Positions 1 through 9,117 of a DNA stretch of 64,000 nt are shown here, in pieces. Every line of letters begins with the position of its first letter. Position 1 is the stretch's first letter. Under the pieces are notes generated by a model, which worked only from the letters and a program-made list of their open reading frames with translations, searched no databases and was not told the DNA's origin. Origin of the DNA: JALYLC01 sp963743275 (lineage in GTDB: Bacteria > Actinomycetota > Thermoleophilia > Gaiellales > JALYLC01); the NCBI GenBank assembly GCA_963743275.1, contig CAVUPB010000006.1:575708-639707 (forward strand). Reading direction: 5' to 3'. Made by a program: the position numbers and the translations under genes.

Positions 1-1524
1 ACGATGCGCGACGGCCTCGCGGTGCGCGCCGAGCGCGGCGGCGTCGGCATCGCGATCACCGACGTCCTGCTGCTCGACCCGGTGCTCGGGGTGCGCCGCA
101 CGAGCATCGGCGTGAGCGGCGGCCGCGTCGTGGCGTGCGGCCGCGCGGGCAACCCCGACACGATGGCTGCGATCGACGTCGTGCTCGACACCGCGACGGC
201 CGTGATCGACGGGCGCGGCCTGGTCGCGACCCCGGGCGGCATCGACAGCCACGTGCACTGGCTCTCGCCGCAGATCTGCGACGCGGCGCTCGCCGGCGGG
301 CTGACGACGCTCGTGATGCAGGACTTCGGGCCGGTCTGGAACCTCGGCTGCAACCCGGAGGAAGGCCTGCGCGCGACGTGGGCCGCGCTCGAGGAGCACC
401 CGCTCAACGCCTGCCTGCTCGTGCGCGCGTCGTCGGCCCGGCCGGGGCCCGCCGAGGATGCGCTGCGCGCCGGCGGAGGCGGGCTCAAGATCCACGAGGA
501 CGTGGGCGCCGGGCCCGAGCAGCTGCGCTGCGCGCTCGATCTCGCCGACGCCCACGACGTGCAGCTCGCGGTGCACACCGACGGCATGAACGAGCTGCTC
601 TCCGTCGAGGACACGCTGGCGGTGACCGCGGGCCGGACCTGGCACGCGTACCACGTCGAGGGCTGCGGCGGCGGCCACTGGCCCGACACGCTGGCGCTCG
701 CCGGCCGCGAGCGCATCCTCACGTCGTCGACGACGCCGACCGTGCCGTTCGGCGTGCACGCCCGGGCCGAGCATCTCGCGATGGTGCCCGCCGTGCACGT
801 GCTCGCACCCGGCGTCGTGCACGGGGACGCGACGATCGTGCGTCATCGCGTGCGGGCGGGGACGATGGCGGCCGAGGGGCTGCTGCACGACCTCGGCGTG
901 ATCGCGATGCTCTCGAGCGACTCGCAGGGCATGGGCCGCGTCGGCGAGGTCGTGCGGCGCGCGTTCCAGAACGCGGCCGCGATGCGCGCCCTGCGCGGGG
1001 CGGAGCCGGGTGCCGCCGACAACGAGCGGGTGCTGCGGCACCTCGCGAAGGTCACGATCAACCCGGCGATCGCCCACGGGCTCGCGGCGCACGTCGGCTC
1101 GCTCGAGCCCGGCAAGCTCGCCGACGTCGTGCTCTGGCAGCCGCATCTGTTCGGCGTGCGGCCCGAGCTCGTGCTCAAGGCGGGCGTCGCGGTCTACGGC
1201 GCCTCCGGCGAGGGCAACGCGACCACGGGCCTGAGCGAGCCGGTGCTGCTGCGCCGCCAGGTCGGCGGGGGCGGAGCCGCCCCGTCGCGGCTGTCGCTGG
1301 CGTTCCTCGCGCGCTCGGCGCTCGGCGCCGAGCTGCCGACGGCGCGCGAGCGCGTGCCCGTCGAGGGCTGCCGCGAGCTCACCGCCGCGAGCATGGTGCG
1401 CAACGGCCGCACCGGGGAGGTGCGGGTCGACCCGCGCACCCACGCGGTCACGCTCGACGGCGAGCCCGTGGCCGCACCGGCGCTGGAGGAGGTGGCGCTG
1501 TCCGGGCGCTACCTGCTCGGATGA
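1..1524 (+). CDS. Urease alpha-subunit (UreC) homologue, 5' partial
   Basis: The reading frame is open to the window edge. The first visible codons align with a point some way inside UreC (the region before RDGM), so the true start and N-terminus lie outside. From family knowledge the metal and catalytic set is present: HVHW (visible residues 83 and 85), the carbamylated lysine in GLKIHED (K162, with H164), HTD, HVEG-CGGGH, SSTTPT, and SSDSQGMGRVGEV containing the metal Asp (D306), then TINPAIAHG and HVGSLEPGKLADVVLW. The mobile flap normally reads VCHHLDP; here it is AVHVLAP, so the flap cysteine is Val while the catalytic His is kept. No ureE/F/G/D follows; the next gene is of unknown family and overlaps by ATGA. 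Urea hydrolysis is possible, but a related amidohydrolase activity is equally plausible. Confidence 0.85.
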   Translation, partial: TMRDGLAVRAERGGVGIAITDVLLLDPVLGVRRTSIGVSGGRVVACGRAGNPDTMAAIDVVLDTATAVIDGRGLVATPGGIDSHVHWLSPQICDAALAGGLTTLVMQDFGPVWNLGCNPEEGLRATWAALEEHPLNACLLVRASSARPGPAEDALRAGGGGLKIHEDVGAGPEQLRCALDLADAHDVQLAVHTDGMNELLSVEDTLAVTAGRTWHAYHVEGCGGGHWPDTLALAGRERILTSSTTPTVPFGVHARAEHLAMVPAVHVLAPGVVHGDATIVRHRVRAGTMAAEGLLHDLGVIAMLSSDSQGMGRVGEVVRRAFQNAAAMRALRGAEPGAADNERVLRHLAKVTINPAIAHGLAAHVGSLEPGKLADVVLWQPHLFGVRPELVLKAGVAVYGASGEGNATTGLSEPVLLRRQVGGGGAAPSRLSLAFLARSALGAELPTARERVPVEGCRELTAASMVRNGRTGEVRVDPRTHAVTLDGEPVAAPALEEVALSGRYLLG

Positions 1525-2021
1525 GCGAGCGCGACCCCGACGAGCTCGCGGCCGAGCTCATCGAGCAGACGGCCGAGCTCGCGCTCTCGCTGCACGGGGC
1601 CATCGCGCCGCTCACGCGTGCAGGCGCGGCGCTGCACGCGGCCGCGCCCGTGGCCGCGATCTTCGAGCAGCCGGCGGGCGCCAAGCCGCGCCACCGCGCG
1701 GGACGGCCGTCGGGCGAGCTGATCGCGCTCGCGGCCGACGTCGCCGAGCGCGTGCGCGAGCTCGCCGCCTACGCGCCGGGCGAGGACAACCCGGCGCTCG
1801 AGCCGCTCGCGCTCGCCTGCTTCTACGTCGTCGACGCGCGGCGCTCGAACGCGTTCGGCCTGCAGCACCTGGCCGGAGGCCGTCCGCGGGCGCGCGTCCT
1901 CGACGAGGAGGAGGCGCGCCAGGATCCCACCCTCCCGGTGGGCACCGCGCTGATCCGCGTCTGGAGCGAGCTCGGCGGTGAGCCGCCGGTGTGCGTCGAG
2001 CTCGGCCTGCGCCGGGCGTAG
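1521..2021 (+). CDS. Hypothetical protein coupled to the urease-like gene
   Basis: The 166-residue product is not one I recognise. The ATG shares ATGA with the stop of the urease-alpha homologue, so the two are probably translationally coupled. The protein is rich in Ala, Glu and Arg and looks mostly helical, with a conserved-looking middle (ALACFYVVDARRSNAFGLQ) and a hydrophilic Asp/Glu-rich segment before the C-terminus. It resembles neither the urease gamma or beta subunit nor UreE, UreF or UreD by eye. Its position suggests an accessory or partner subunit of the upstream enzyme, which is inference only. Confidence 0.6.
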   Translation: MSERDPDELAAELIEQTAELALSLHGAIAPLTRAGAALHAAAPVAAIFEQPAGAKPRHRAGRPSGELIALAADVAERVRELAAYAPGEDNPALEPLALACFYVVDARRSNAFGLQHLAGGRPRARVLDEEEARQDPTLPVGTALIRVWSELGGEPPVCVELGLRRA

Positions 2022-2033
2022 CCCGCCTGCGGC

Positions 2034-2627
2034 TCAGACCCCGAGCGACTCGAACGCGCCGGGCGGCGGATCCTCGACGGCGCGGCGCTCCTTGAACGTC
2101 TCGCTCATGCGCAGCTCCTCGTCGCCGGGGATGCTGCGGCGGCGGAGCGTGCCGTCGTCGGAGAGCTCGTAGGCGCCCGCACGGCCGAGCGGCGGCGAGT
2201 ACACGTGCACCGTCAGCGCGGTGTCGCCCGCGACGTGCTGCATGCGGTGGATGTGCGCGCCGTCGAAGCGGAACGTCTCGCCGGCCGTGAACTCGACCCG
2301 GGCGAGCCAGTCGCCGACGGGCCGCAGCACGATGTGCTCCTCGGAGACCGTGCCGCGCACGACGTGGACCGCCCCGAGCGACCCGTCGTGGTCGTGGAAC
2401 CCGGTGTCCCCGGCCTGCTTCCAGCCGATCGCGTAGGCCTCGCTGTAGGCCGTCCGCCAGAGCTGGGTGTACGTGCGCTCGCCCTTCTCGAAGTCGACCA
2501 GCGCATCGAGGTCGTAGACACCCGACGCCGCCTCCGCCGCCCGTGCGCACTCCGTGAGCGTCATGCAGCGGTCGTCCGGCAGCGCTTCGGCCAGGACGCC
2601 AATCACGGCGGGGGTCGTGTCGTTCAC
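2034..2627 (-). CDS. Cysteine dioxygenase-like cupin protein
   Basis: A 197-residue single-domain cupin. The first cupin motif reads GFHDHDGSLGAVHVVRG and the second HIHRMQH, supplying the three iron-binding histidines of type I cysteine dioxygenases, which oxidise cysteine to cysteine sulfinate in the cytoplasm. I chose the GTG at 2627 because GAGGAG lies six bases upstream; an earlier GTG at 2645 has no ribosome-binding site. It is transcribed divergently from a LacI-type regulator, and a palindromic operator sits about 34 bases upstream of the start, so repression by that regulator is likely. Other thiol dioxygenases of the same fold are possible. Confidence 0.8.
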   Translation of the reverse strand: MNDTTPAVIGVLAEALPDDRCMTLTECARAAEAASGVYDLDALVDFEKGERTYTQLWRTAYSEAYAIGWKQAGDTGFHDHDGSLGAVHVVRGTVSEEHIVLRPVGDWLARVEFTAGETFRFDGAHIHRMQHVAGDTALTVHVYSPPLGRAGAYELSDDGTLRRRSIPGDEELRMSETFKERRAVEDPPPGAFESLGV

Positions 2628-2660
2628 GATCGGCTCCTCAATCACCAGGGGGGAACGTTC

Positions 2661-2678
2661 TAGTGAATCGTTTCACTA
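2661..2678. promoter_or_regulatory. LacI-family operator in divergent intergenic region
   Basis: TAGTGAATCGTTTCACTA is an 18-bp inverted repeat with 16 of 18 symmetric positions and a central CG, the usual form of a LacI/PurR-family site. It lies between the cysteine-dioxygenase-like gene and the LacI-type gene, so it probably serves both. A second 8-bp palindrome, GAACGTTC, lies beside it at 2653-2660. Confidence 0.8.
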
Positions 2679-2723
2679 ATCATCCTCCCGGATCGGCCGT
2701 TCGTCAAGTAACGTCCTGCGAGG

Positions 2724-3737
2724 ATGGGTGACCGTGACCAGGTGCCCGCGCGCCCGCGACGACCCACCATCAGGCAGCTCGCCGAGCACACGGGGCTGTC
2801 CCAGGCGGCGGTGTCGTACGCGCTGCGCGGCCTGCAGGTGTCGCCGGAGACGCAGGCGCGCGTGCAGGCGGCGGCCGAGGAGCTCGGCTTCCGCACCGAT
2901 CCGATCGCGCGCGCGCTGCGCGGCGGTGCGACGCGCAGCGTCGGGATGGTCGTCGGCAGCCTCGCCGACCTCTACCTCCAGGAGCTCGTCGCGGGCGTCC
3001 AGCGCCATCTGCGCGCGGGCGACCGGCAGCTCCTGATCGCCGACGCGGACGGCGACCCGGCGATCGAGGTCGAGCTCGCGCTCGAGCTCGCCGACCGCCG
3101 CGTCGATGCGCTCATCGTCTCGCCGATCGGGCCGTTCGCGGCCGGCTGGGCCGACGTCGCGAAGGCCGTGCCGACCGTCAGCATCGGCGAGCGCATGCCG
3201 GGGGCCGACATCGCCGGGCAGGTGCTGTTCGACCACGAGCGCGCCGTGCGCGCCGTGCTCGAGCATCTCGCCGAGCGCGGCCACAAGCGCATCGGCGTGC
3301 TCTCGTGGGCGATCGAGCGCGCCCCGGCGCGCGCGGCCGAGCAGGCGGTGGTCGAGTGGTCGCAGCGGCTCGGGCTCGAAACGCAGCTGCACGCGTGCGA
3401 GTACAGCCTCAACGGCGCCCAGCCGCTCGCGCGCGACCTCCTCAGCGATCCTGGGCGCCCGACGGCGATCTTCGCGCTCTCGGACTCGGTCGCGCTCGGC
3501 GTCTACGCCGCCTGCCGGGAGCTCGGCCTCCGCATCCCCGGCGACGTCGCCGTCGTGGGCTTCGACGACCAACCCGTCTCGCGCCTGCTCGACCCGCCGC
3601 TGACGAGCGTGCGCTGGCACACCGACCGTATCGCCGAGATCGCCGTCCGCCTCGCCGTCGGCGCGAGCGAGGAGGCCGCCCTGGCGCGCACGGCGATCGT
3701 GCCGCCTGCCCTGCACGCGCGTGGCTCGACCGGTTAG
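2724..3737 (+). CDS. LacI-family transcriptional regulator
   Basis: This 337-residue protein has an N-terminal helix-turn-helix (TIRQLAEHTGLSQAAVSYAL, about residues 14-33) with the LacI hinge region after it, followed by a periplasmic-binding-protein-like effector domain (typical VGMVVGS, RVDALIVSP, VVGFDDQP segments). It should bind the palindrome at 2661-2678 and control itself and the divergent thiol dioxygenase gene. The effector cannot be told from sequence. The ATG is preceded by TAACGT nine bases upstream. The stop overlaps the -10 element of the next gene. Confidence 0.9.
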   Translation: MGDRDQVPARPRRPTIRQLAEHTGLSQAAVSYALRGLQVSPETQARVQAAAEELGFRTDPIARALRGGATRSVGMVVGSLADLYLQELVAGVQRHLRAGDRQLLIADADGDPAIEVELALELADRRVDALIVSPIGPFAAGWADVAKAVPTVSIGERMPGADIAGQVLFDHERAVRAVLEHLAERGHKRIGVLSWAIERAPARAAEQAVVEWSQRLGLETQLHACEYSLNGAQPLARDLLSDPGRPTAIFALSDSVALGVYAACRELGLRIPGDVAVVGFDDQPVSRLLDPPLTSVRWHTDRIAEIAVRLAVGASEEAALARTAIVPPALHARGSTG

Positions 3738-3740
3738 CGT
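3735..3740 (+). promoter_or_regulatory. -10 element of the NAD-glutamate dehydrogenase gene
   Basis: TAGCGT ends seven bases before GTG 3748, the leaderless spacing seen throughout this window. The element overlaps the stop codon of the LacI-type gene. Confidence 0.55.
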
Positions 3741-3747
3741 GAGCCAC

Positions 3748-6700
3748 GTGAGCGAACGCCATGCCGCGCATCCGCTGCTCGGCGAGCTCGAGGAGCTCAT
3801 CGCGAGCCGTGAGAGCCCGCCGCGCAGCGAGCGCCTGACCAACTTCGCCCGCGTCCTGCTCGGGCGCACGTTGCACGAGCGCCTGCGCACGTTCGATCTC
3901 GAGGAGCTCTACCGCCAGACCGCCGACCTCTTCGACTTCGCCGACGAGCGCGGGCTCGAGCCGCTGGCCGTGCGCGTGATCGACTCGCCGCCCGCGGGCA
4001 CCGCGCTCGAGCTCAACGTGCCCGACGCGCCGTTCCTGGTCGATACGGTGCGCGCGGCGGTGCAGGGCGCCGGGCACGGCGTGCGTCTGCTCCTGCACCC
4101 GATCGTCGGCTTCCGGCGCGACGCCGAGGGCCGCATCGTGCGCGTCGCGGACGCACGCGGGGCCGAGGAGCGCGAGTCCGTCATGCGTCTCGAGCTCGAC
4201 CGGCGCCTCACGCCGGCCGAGGGCGAGGCGCTCTCGGCGGCCGTGCGCGAGGCGCTCGGCGAGCTGCAGGGGGCCGTCGGCGACTTCGCGGCGATGCGGG
4301 CGATGGTCGAGCGCATGGCCGCGGCGGTGCGGGCGGCCGCCGGCCGGCGCGCCGCCGACGAGATCGACGAGACGGTGGCGTTCCTCGAATGGCTGCGCGA
4401 GGGGCATTTCATCCTGCTCGGCGCCCGCGTCTACGACATGGCCGAGGGGCCGGCGGGCCCGACGGTGCACGTCGAGGCCGGCTCCGGGCTCGGCATCCTG
4501 CGCGACGACGACAGCTCGCGCTTCGCGGAGCCGACGGCGGTCGCCGAGCTGCCCGAGTTCCTGCGCGAGCGCCTCGTCGCCGAGGGCGACCTGCTCGTGA
4601 TCGGCAAGACCAACCGCCGCTCCCGCGTGCACCGCCGCGCGCGCATGGACGACGTCTCCGTGCGGGTCCTGCGCCCCGACGGCACGCTCGCGGGCCTCCT
4701 GCGCGTGATCGGCCTGTTCACCTCGCTCGTGTACCTCGAGCAGGCCTCGCGCACGCCGCTCCTGCGCCGCAAGCTGCAGGCGATCATCGAGGCCGAGAAC
4801 CTGATCGAGGGCTCGCACGACTACAAGGCGACGGTCGCGGCCTTCGAGTCGTTCCCGCGCGACGAGCTCTTCCAGGCACCCGTCGAATCGCTGCGCGCCG
4901 AGCTCGTGGCCGCCGCTCGCGCGCAGGAGGCGCAGCGCGTCACGGTCACGGTGCGCCGCGACTCCGCCAGCCGCAACATCACGGTGATGATCGCCGTGCC
5001 CGGCGACCGCATGTCGACCGAGCTGCGCATCCGCCTGCAGGAGCTGCTCGCGGCGCGCTTCCGCGCCGAGTCCGTCGAGTATCACCTCGCGCTCGCCGAG
5101 GACGCGGCCGCGCAGCTCTTCTTCCTCCTGCACGTGCCGCCCGGGGGCGCGCCGGAGGTGCCGCTCGACGACCTCGAGCGCGACGTCGCGCGGCTCGCGC
5201 GCACATGGGACGACCGGCTGCTGGACGAGCTCGTCGCCCGCTTCGGCGACGGCGAGGGCCGGCGCCTCGCCGTCACGTACGGCTCGCGCCTGCCCGACTA
5301 CTACAAGACCGCCACGTCCCCCGAGCTCGCGCTGCAGGACATCGAGCTGCTCGAGCGCGTCGCAGGGGGCGAGGCCTTCGCCGTCGGCCTGCAGAACGAG
5401 CGCCCCGAGCACACGCAGGCCGGCGCGCGCCCGCTCACGCGCGTCACGATGGCGCGCCACGGCGGCAAGATCCCGCTCGGCGAGCTGCTCCCGGTGCTCG
5501 AGGCGCTCGGGCTGACGGTGATGGAGGAGGTGCCGACGCGCCTCGACGGCGGCGACGACGGCGCCTACCTGCACGATTTCGGGGTCCTCGTCGACGATGC
5601 CCAGCTCGACTGCGAGCGCGACGGCGAGCGGCTGGCCGAGGCGATCACGGAGATCTGGAGCGGCCGCTGCGAGTCCGACTCGCTGAACGCGCTCGTGGTC
5701 GGCGCCGGGCTGCGCTGCGACGACGTCGTGATCCTGCGCGCGTACCGCCGCTACCGCCGCATCATCGCCCCGACCTTCACGGCCGCCTACCAGAACGACG
5801 TCCTCTGCCTGCATCCGAAGACGGCCGCGCTGCTCGTCGAGCTCTTCCGCGCGCGCTTCTGCGACGAGGCCGACGAGGCGCACGAGGCCGAGCTGCGGGC
5901 GCGCCTCGCCGAGCAGCTGGCCGCGGTCGGCGGCCTCGACGAGGACCGCATCCTGCGCGGCTTCGCGGCGCTCATCGACGCGACGGTGCGCACGAACGCC
6001 GCGCTCGACCGCGACTACCTCTCGTTCAAGCTGCGCTCGGCCGACGTGCCGCAGATGCCGGCGCCGGCGCCGCTCTTCGAGATCTTCGTCTACCACCCGC
6101 TCGTCGAGGGGATCCACCTGCGCGGCGGGCACGTCGCGCGCGGCGGCATCCGCTGGTCCGACCGCCGCGAGGACTACCGCACCGAGGTGCTCGGCCTGAT
6201 GAAGGCGCAGACGGTCAAGAACGCCGTCATCGTGCCCGTCGGGGCCAAGGGCGGCTTCGTGCTGCGCACGCCGCCCGCAGGGCGCGACGCGCTGCGCGAG
6301 GAGGTGCGGCTGCGCTACTCGACGCTGATCCGCGGCATGCTCGACGTGACCGACAACATCGTCGGCGGCGAGGTCGTGCGGCCGGCGGGCGTGCGCGCCT
6401 TCGACGGCGACGACCCGTACCTCGTGGTCGCGGCCGACAAGGGCACCGCCGCGCTCTCCGACACGGCCAACGCCATCGCGATCGAGTACGGCTTCTGGCT
6501 CGGCGACGCGTTCGCCTCGGGCGGCTCCAAGGGCTACGACCACAAGGCCCTCGGCATCACGGCGCGCGGTGCCTGGGAGAGCGTCAAGCGCCACTTCCGC
6601 GAGCTCGGCCGCGACGTCGACGCGCGCCCGTTCACGGTCGTCGGCATCGGCGACATGTCGGGCGACGTGTTCGGCAACGGGATGCTGCTGTCGCGGCAGA

Positions 6701-8529
6701 TCCACCTCATCGCCGCCTTCGACCACCGCCACGTGTTCCTGGATCCGACGCCCGACGCCGCCGCGTCGTTCGCGGAGCGCGCGCGGCTCTTCGCGCTCGG
6801 CGCCGGGACCTCCTGGATGGACTACGAGCGCGCCGCGATCTCCGCCGGCGGGGGCGTGTGGGCGCGCACCGAGAAGTCCGTGCCGCTCTCGCCCGAGGCG
6901 CGCGCCGCGCTCGGCGTCGAGTCCGAGGCGCTCGATCCCGACGAGCTCGTGCGCGCCATCCTGCGCGCCCCGGTCGACCTGCTCTGGAACGGCGGCATCG
7001 GCACGTTCGTCAAGGCCTCCGACGAGACGCACGCGGAGGTCGGCGACCGCGACACCGACGCCGTCCGCGTCGACGGCCGCGAGCTGCGCTCCCGCGTCGT
7101 GGGCGAGGGCGGCAACCTCGGGCTGACCCAGCGCGGCCGCATCGAGTACGCGACCGCCGGCGGGCGCATCAACACCGACGCGATCGACAACTCGGCCGGG
7201 GTCGACTGCTCGGACCACGAGGTCAACATCAAGATCCTGCTCGGCGCCGCGGTCGAGCGCGGGCGGCTGACGCCCGACGAGCGCGACACGCTGCTCGCCG
7301 CCGCGGCCGACGAGGTCTGCGAGCTCGTGCTCTACGACAACTACCTGCAGGCCCAGATCCTCAGCCAGGAGCAGGAGACCGCGCCGCAGCGCGTCGAGGC
7401 GCACGAGATGCTCATGCGGGAGCTCGAGCTCGAGGGCCTGCTCCACCGCGACCTCGAGGCGCTGCCCGCCGGCGACGTGCTGGCCGACCGGCAGCGCCAG
7501 GGGCGGGGGCTGACGCGGCCCGAGCTCGCGGTGCTGCTCGCGTACGCCAAGCGCAGCCTCTATCCCAAGGTGCTCGCCTCCGCGATCCCCGACGACCCGG
7601 CGCTCGACGCCGTCCTGCGCGCGTACTTCCCGCGCCGCCTCGTCGAGGCCACGGGGGACATCTACCGCGAGCATCGCCTGCGGCGCGAGATCGTGGCGAC
7701 GTTCGTCACGAACGACGTCGTCAACTCCCTGGGCATCGCCTGGGCGTGGCAGATGATGGCCGAGACCGGCGCGGAGGCCGCTGAGGTGGTGCGCAGCTAC
7801 TGGATCGCGCGGGAGGTCACCGGCGCGGTGGCGCGCTGGGAGGAGGTCGAGGCGCTGTTCGCCGATCCGGCCGTCGGCACCGACGTCCAGATGGAGGTCA
7901 TGACCGGCGTCGACGGTCTCGTCGAGGGCGTCTCGCGCTGGTACCTGCAGCACGCCGGCGAGGGCGACGCGGCGGGCGTGATCGCGCGCGACCGCGCCTC
8001 GTTCAGCGAGCTCTCGCAGACGCTGCGGGGCGTGGGCAGCGACGCCTGGCGGGCCGACCACGCGCTGCGCCGCGAGGCGCTGGCCGAGCGCGGCGTGCCG
8101 CTGCCGCTGGCCGACGCGGCGGCCTGGCGCCCGGAGCTGACGTACGCGCCCGATGTGATCGCGGCGGCACGCGCGACCGGCTGCTCGCTCGCCGAGGCCG
8201 CGCACGCGTTCTTCGCGCTCGGCGAGAAGCTCCACCTCGACTGGATCGAGGATCAGCTGAGTGCGATCACCGCCGAGACGCGCTGGCAGCGCTGGGCGCT
8301 CGCCGCCGTGCGCGACGAGTTGCACGAGACGCGGCGCGACCTCACCGAGCAGGTGATCGTCGCGGGCCGCGGCGCGCCCATGGACGAGGCCGTGGAGCGG
8401 TTCCTGGCCGAGCGCGCGCTCCCGGTCGCCCGCGTCGAGCGCCTGATCGCGAGCCTGCGCGCCGACGGCATGGCCGACACCGCTGCGGCAATGGTCGGCG
8501 TCCGCCAGATGCGGAGCGCATTCGCATGA
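3748..8529 (+). CDS. NAD-specific glutamate dehydrogenase (large, ~180 kDa type)
   Basis: About 1593 residues, the size of the L_180 class of NAD-dependent glutamate dehydrogenases that deaminate glutamate to 2-oxoglutarate and ammonia. The order fits: a long N-terminal ACT-like regulatory region, then the catalytic core at roughly residues 750-1200 with RGGIRWSDRREDYRTEVLGL, the substrate-lysine segment VPVGAKGGFVL, the Rossmann part (GIGDMSGDVFGNGML) and a helical C-terminal third. In-frame GTG codons occur at 3721, 3739 and 3748; I chose 3748 because TAGCGT lies seven bases upstream. The stop overlaps the next ATG (ATGA). With the glutamine-synthetase-like gene nearby it suggests glutamate use as a nitrogen and carbon source. 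Confidence 0.92.
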   Translation: MSERHAAHPLLGELEELIASRESPPRSERLTNFARVLLGRTLHERLRTFDLEELYRQTADLFDFADERGLEPLAVRVIDSPPAGTALELNVPDAPFLVDTVRAAVQGAGHGVRLLLHPIVGFRRDAEGRIVRVADARGAEERESVMRLELDRRLTPAEGEALSAAVREALGELQGAVGDFAAMRAMVERMAAAVRAAAGRRAADEIDETVAFLEWLREGHFILLGARVYDMAEGPAGPTVHVEAGSGLGILRDDDSSRFAEPTAVAELPEFLRERLVAEGDLLVIGKTNRRSRVHRRARMDDVSVRVLRPDGTLAGLLRVIGLFTSLVYLEQASRTPLLRRKLQAIIEAENLIEGSHDYKATVAAFESFPRDELFQAPVESLRAELVAAARAQEAQRVTVTVRRDSASRNITVMIAVPGDRMSTELRIRLQELLAARFRAESVEYHLALAEDAAAQLFFLLHVPPGGAPEVPLDDLERDVARLARTWDDRLLDELVARFGDGEGRRLAVTYGSRLPDYYKTATSPELALQDIELLERVAGGEAFAVGLQNERPEHTQAGARPLTRVTMARHGGKIPLGELLPVLEALGLTVMEEVPTRLDGGDDGAYLHDFGVLVDDAQLDCERDGERLAEAITEIWSGRCESDSLNALVVGAGLRCDDVVILRAYRRYRRIIAPTFTAAYQNDVLCLHPKTAALLVELFRARFCDEADEAHEAELRARLAEQLAAVGGLDEDRILRGFAALIDATVRTNAALDRDYLSFKLRSADVPQMPAPAPLFEIFVYHPLVEGIHLRGGHVARGGIRWSDRREDYRTEVLGLMKAQTVKNAVIVPVGAKGGFVLRTPPAGRDALREEVRLRYSTLIRGMLDVTDNIVGGEVVRPAGVRAFDGDDPYLVVAADKGTAALSDTANAIAIEYGFWLGDAFASGGSKGYDHKALGITARGAWESVKRHFRELGRDVDARPFTVVGIGDMSGDVFGNGMLLSRQIHLIAAFDHRHVFLDPTPDAAASFAERARLFALGAGTSWMDYERAAISAGGGVWARTEKSVPLSPEARAALGVESEALDPDELVRAILRAPVDLLWNGGIGTFVKASDETHAEVGDRDTDAVRVDGRELRSRVVGEGGNLGLTQRGRIEYATAGGRINTDAIDNSAGVDCSDHEVNIKILLGAAVERGRLTPDERDTLLAAAADEVCELVLYDNYLQAQILSQEQETAPQRVEAHEMLMRELELEGLLHRDLEALPAGDVLADRQRQGRGLTRPELAVLLAYAKRSLYPKVLASAIPDDPALDAVLRAYFPRRLVEATGDIYREHRLRREIVATFVTNDVVNSLGIAWAWQMMAETGAEAAEVVRSYWIAREVTGAVARWEEVEALFADPAVGTDVQMEVMTGVDGLVEGVSRWYLQHAGEGDAAGVIARDRASFSELSQTLRGVGSDAWRADHALRREALAERGVPLPLADAAAWRPELTYAPDVIAAARATGCSLAEAAHAFFALGEKLHLDWIEDQLSAITAETRWQRWALAAVRDELHETRRDLTEQVIVAGRGAPMDEAVERFLAERALPVARVERLIASLRADGMADTAAAMVGVRQMRSAFA

Positions 8530-9107
8530 GCGACCTGACGCTCGCCCGTTCCGGGCTGGTCCTGATCGGCGTCCAGCGCGAGTACTTCAAGGAGGGCGGC
8601 TCGCTGCGCGTCCCCGACGGCCCGCTGGTGCTCGCGCGCCTGCGCCAGCTCGTCGAGGCCGCGCGCGCGGCGCATCTGCCGATCATCCACGTGCATCACG
8701 CCGAGGCCCCCGGCGCGCCCGTCTTCGCGGCCGACGGCGAGGGCGTCGAGCCGATGCCGGACGTCGCGCCGATGGGGCTCGAGCCGGTCGTCGTCAAGCA
8801 CGCGCCCGGGTCGTTCACGAACACCGAGCTCGGCGACGTGCTCAACCAGTTCGGCGTGCGCCGGCTCGTGCTCGGCGGGTTCATGACACACATGTGCTGC
8901 GACACGACGGCGCGCCAGGCGGTCGAGCGGGGTCTCGAGGTCGTCTTCCTGACCGACGGCACCGCGACCCGCGATCTCGCGCTGCGCGGCCGCGTCGTCC
9001 TGCACGACGACGTGCAGGCGGCCACGCTCGCGGCGCAGGCCGACGGCTTCTCGACGCTGGCCGACGTCGCCGGCGTGCGCGCGCTCCTGGCCGAGGCCGC
9101 CTGGTAG
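8526..9107 (+). CDS. Isochorismatase-family cysteine hydrolase
   Basis: This 193-residue alpha/beta protein belongs to the cysteine-hydrolase superfamily (nicotinamidase, isochorismatase, amidases). Cys124 in GFMTHMCCDTTARQA and Lys91 in VVKHAPGSF match the catalytic Cys and Lys. The usual catalytic Asp, expected in a V-D-x-Q motif, is replaced: the sequence reads LVLIGVQ, with Gly15 at that place, so the canonical triad is incomplete. It starts inside the stop of the glutamate dehydrogenase gene (ATGA) and is likely co-translated with it. The substrate is unknown; an amide linked to nitrogen metabolism is a guess from context. Confidence 0.82.
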   Translation: MSDLTLARSGLVLIGVQREYFKEGGSLRVPDGPLVLARLRQLVEAARAAHLPIIHVHHAEAPGAPVFAADGEGVEPMPDVAPMGLEPVVVKHAPGSFTNTELGDVLNQFGVRRLVLGGFMTHMCCDTTARQAVERGLEVVFLTDGTATRDLALRGRVVLHDDVQAATLAAQADGFSTLADVAGVRALLAEAAW

Positions 9108-9117
9108 GAGCAGGGCT

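Noticed and set aside
3721..3747. GTG 3721 as the glutamate dehydrogenase start
   Set aside because: It lies inside the LacI-type gene before the TAGCGT element, and the added residues look non-coding.
3442..8325. A very long open frame (over 1600 codons) on the minus strand opposite the glutamate dehydrogenase
   Set aside because: It is antisense to a clear enzyme, is extreme in Arg/Gly/Ala/His composition and has no domain or start signal; high-GC codon bias opens such frames.
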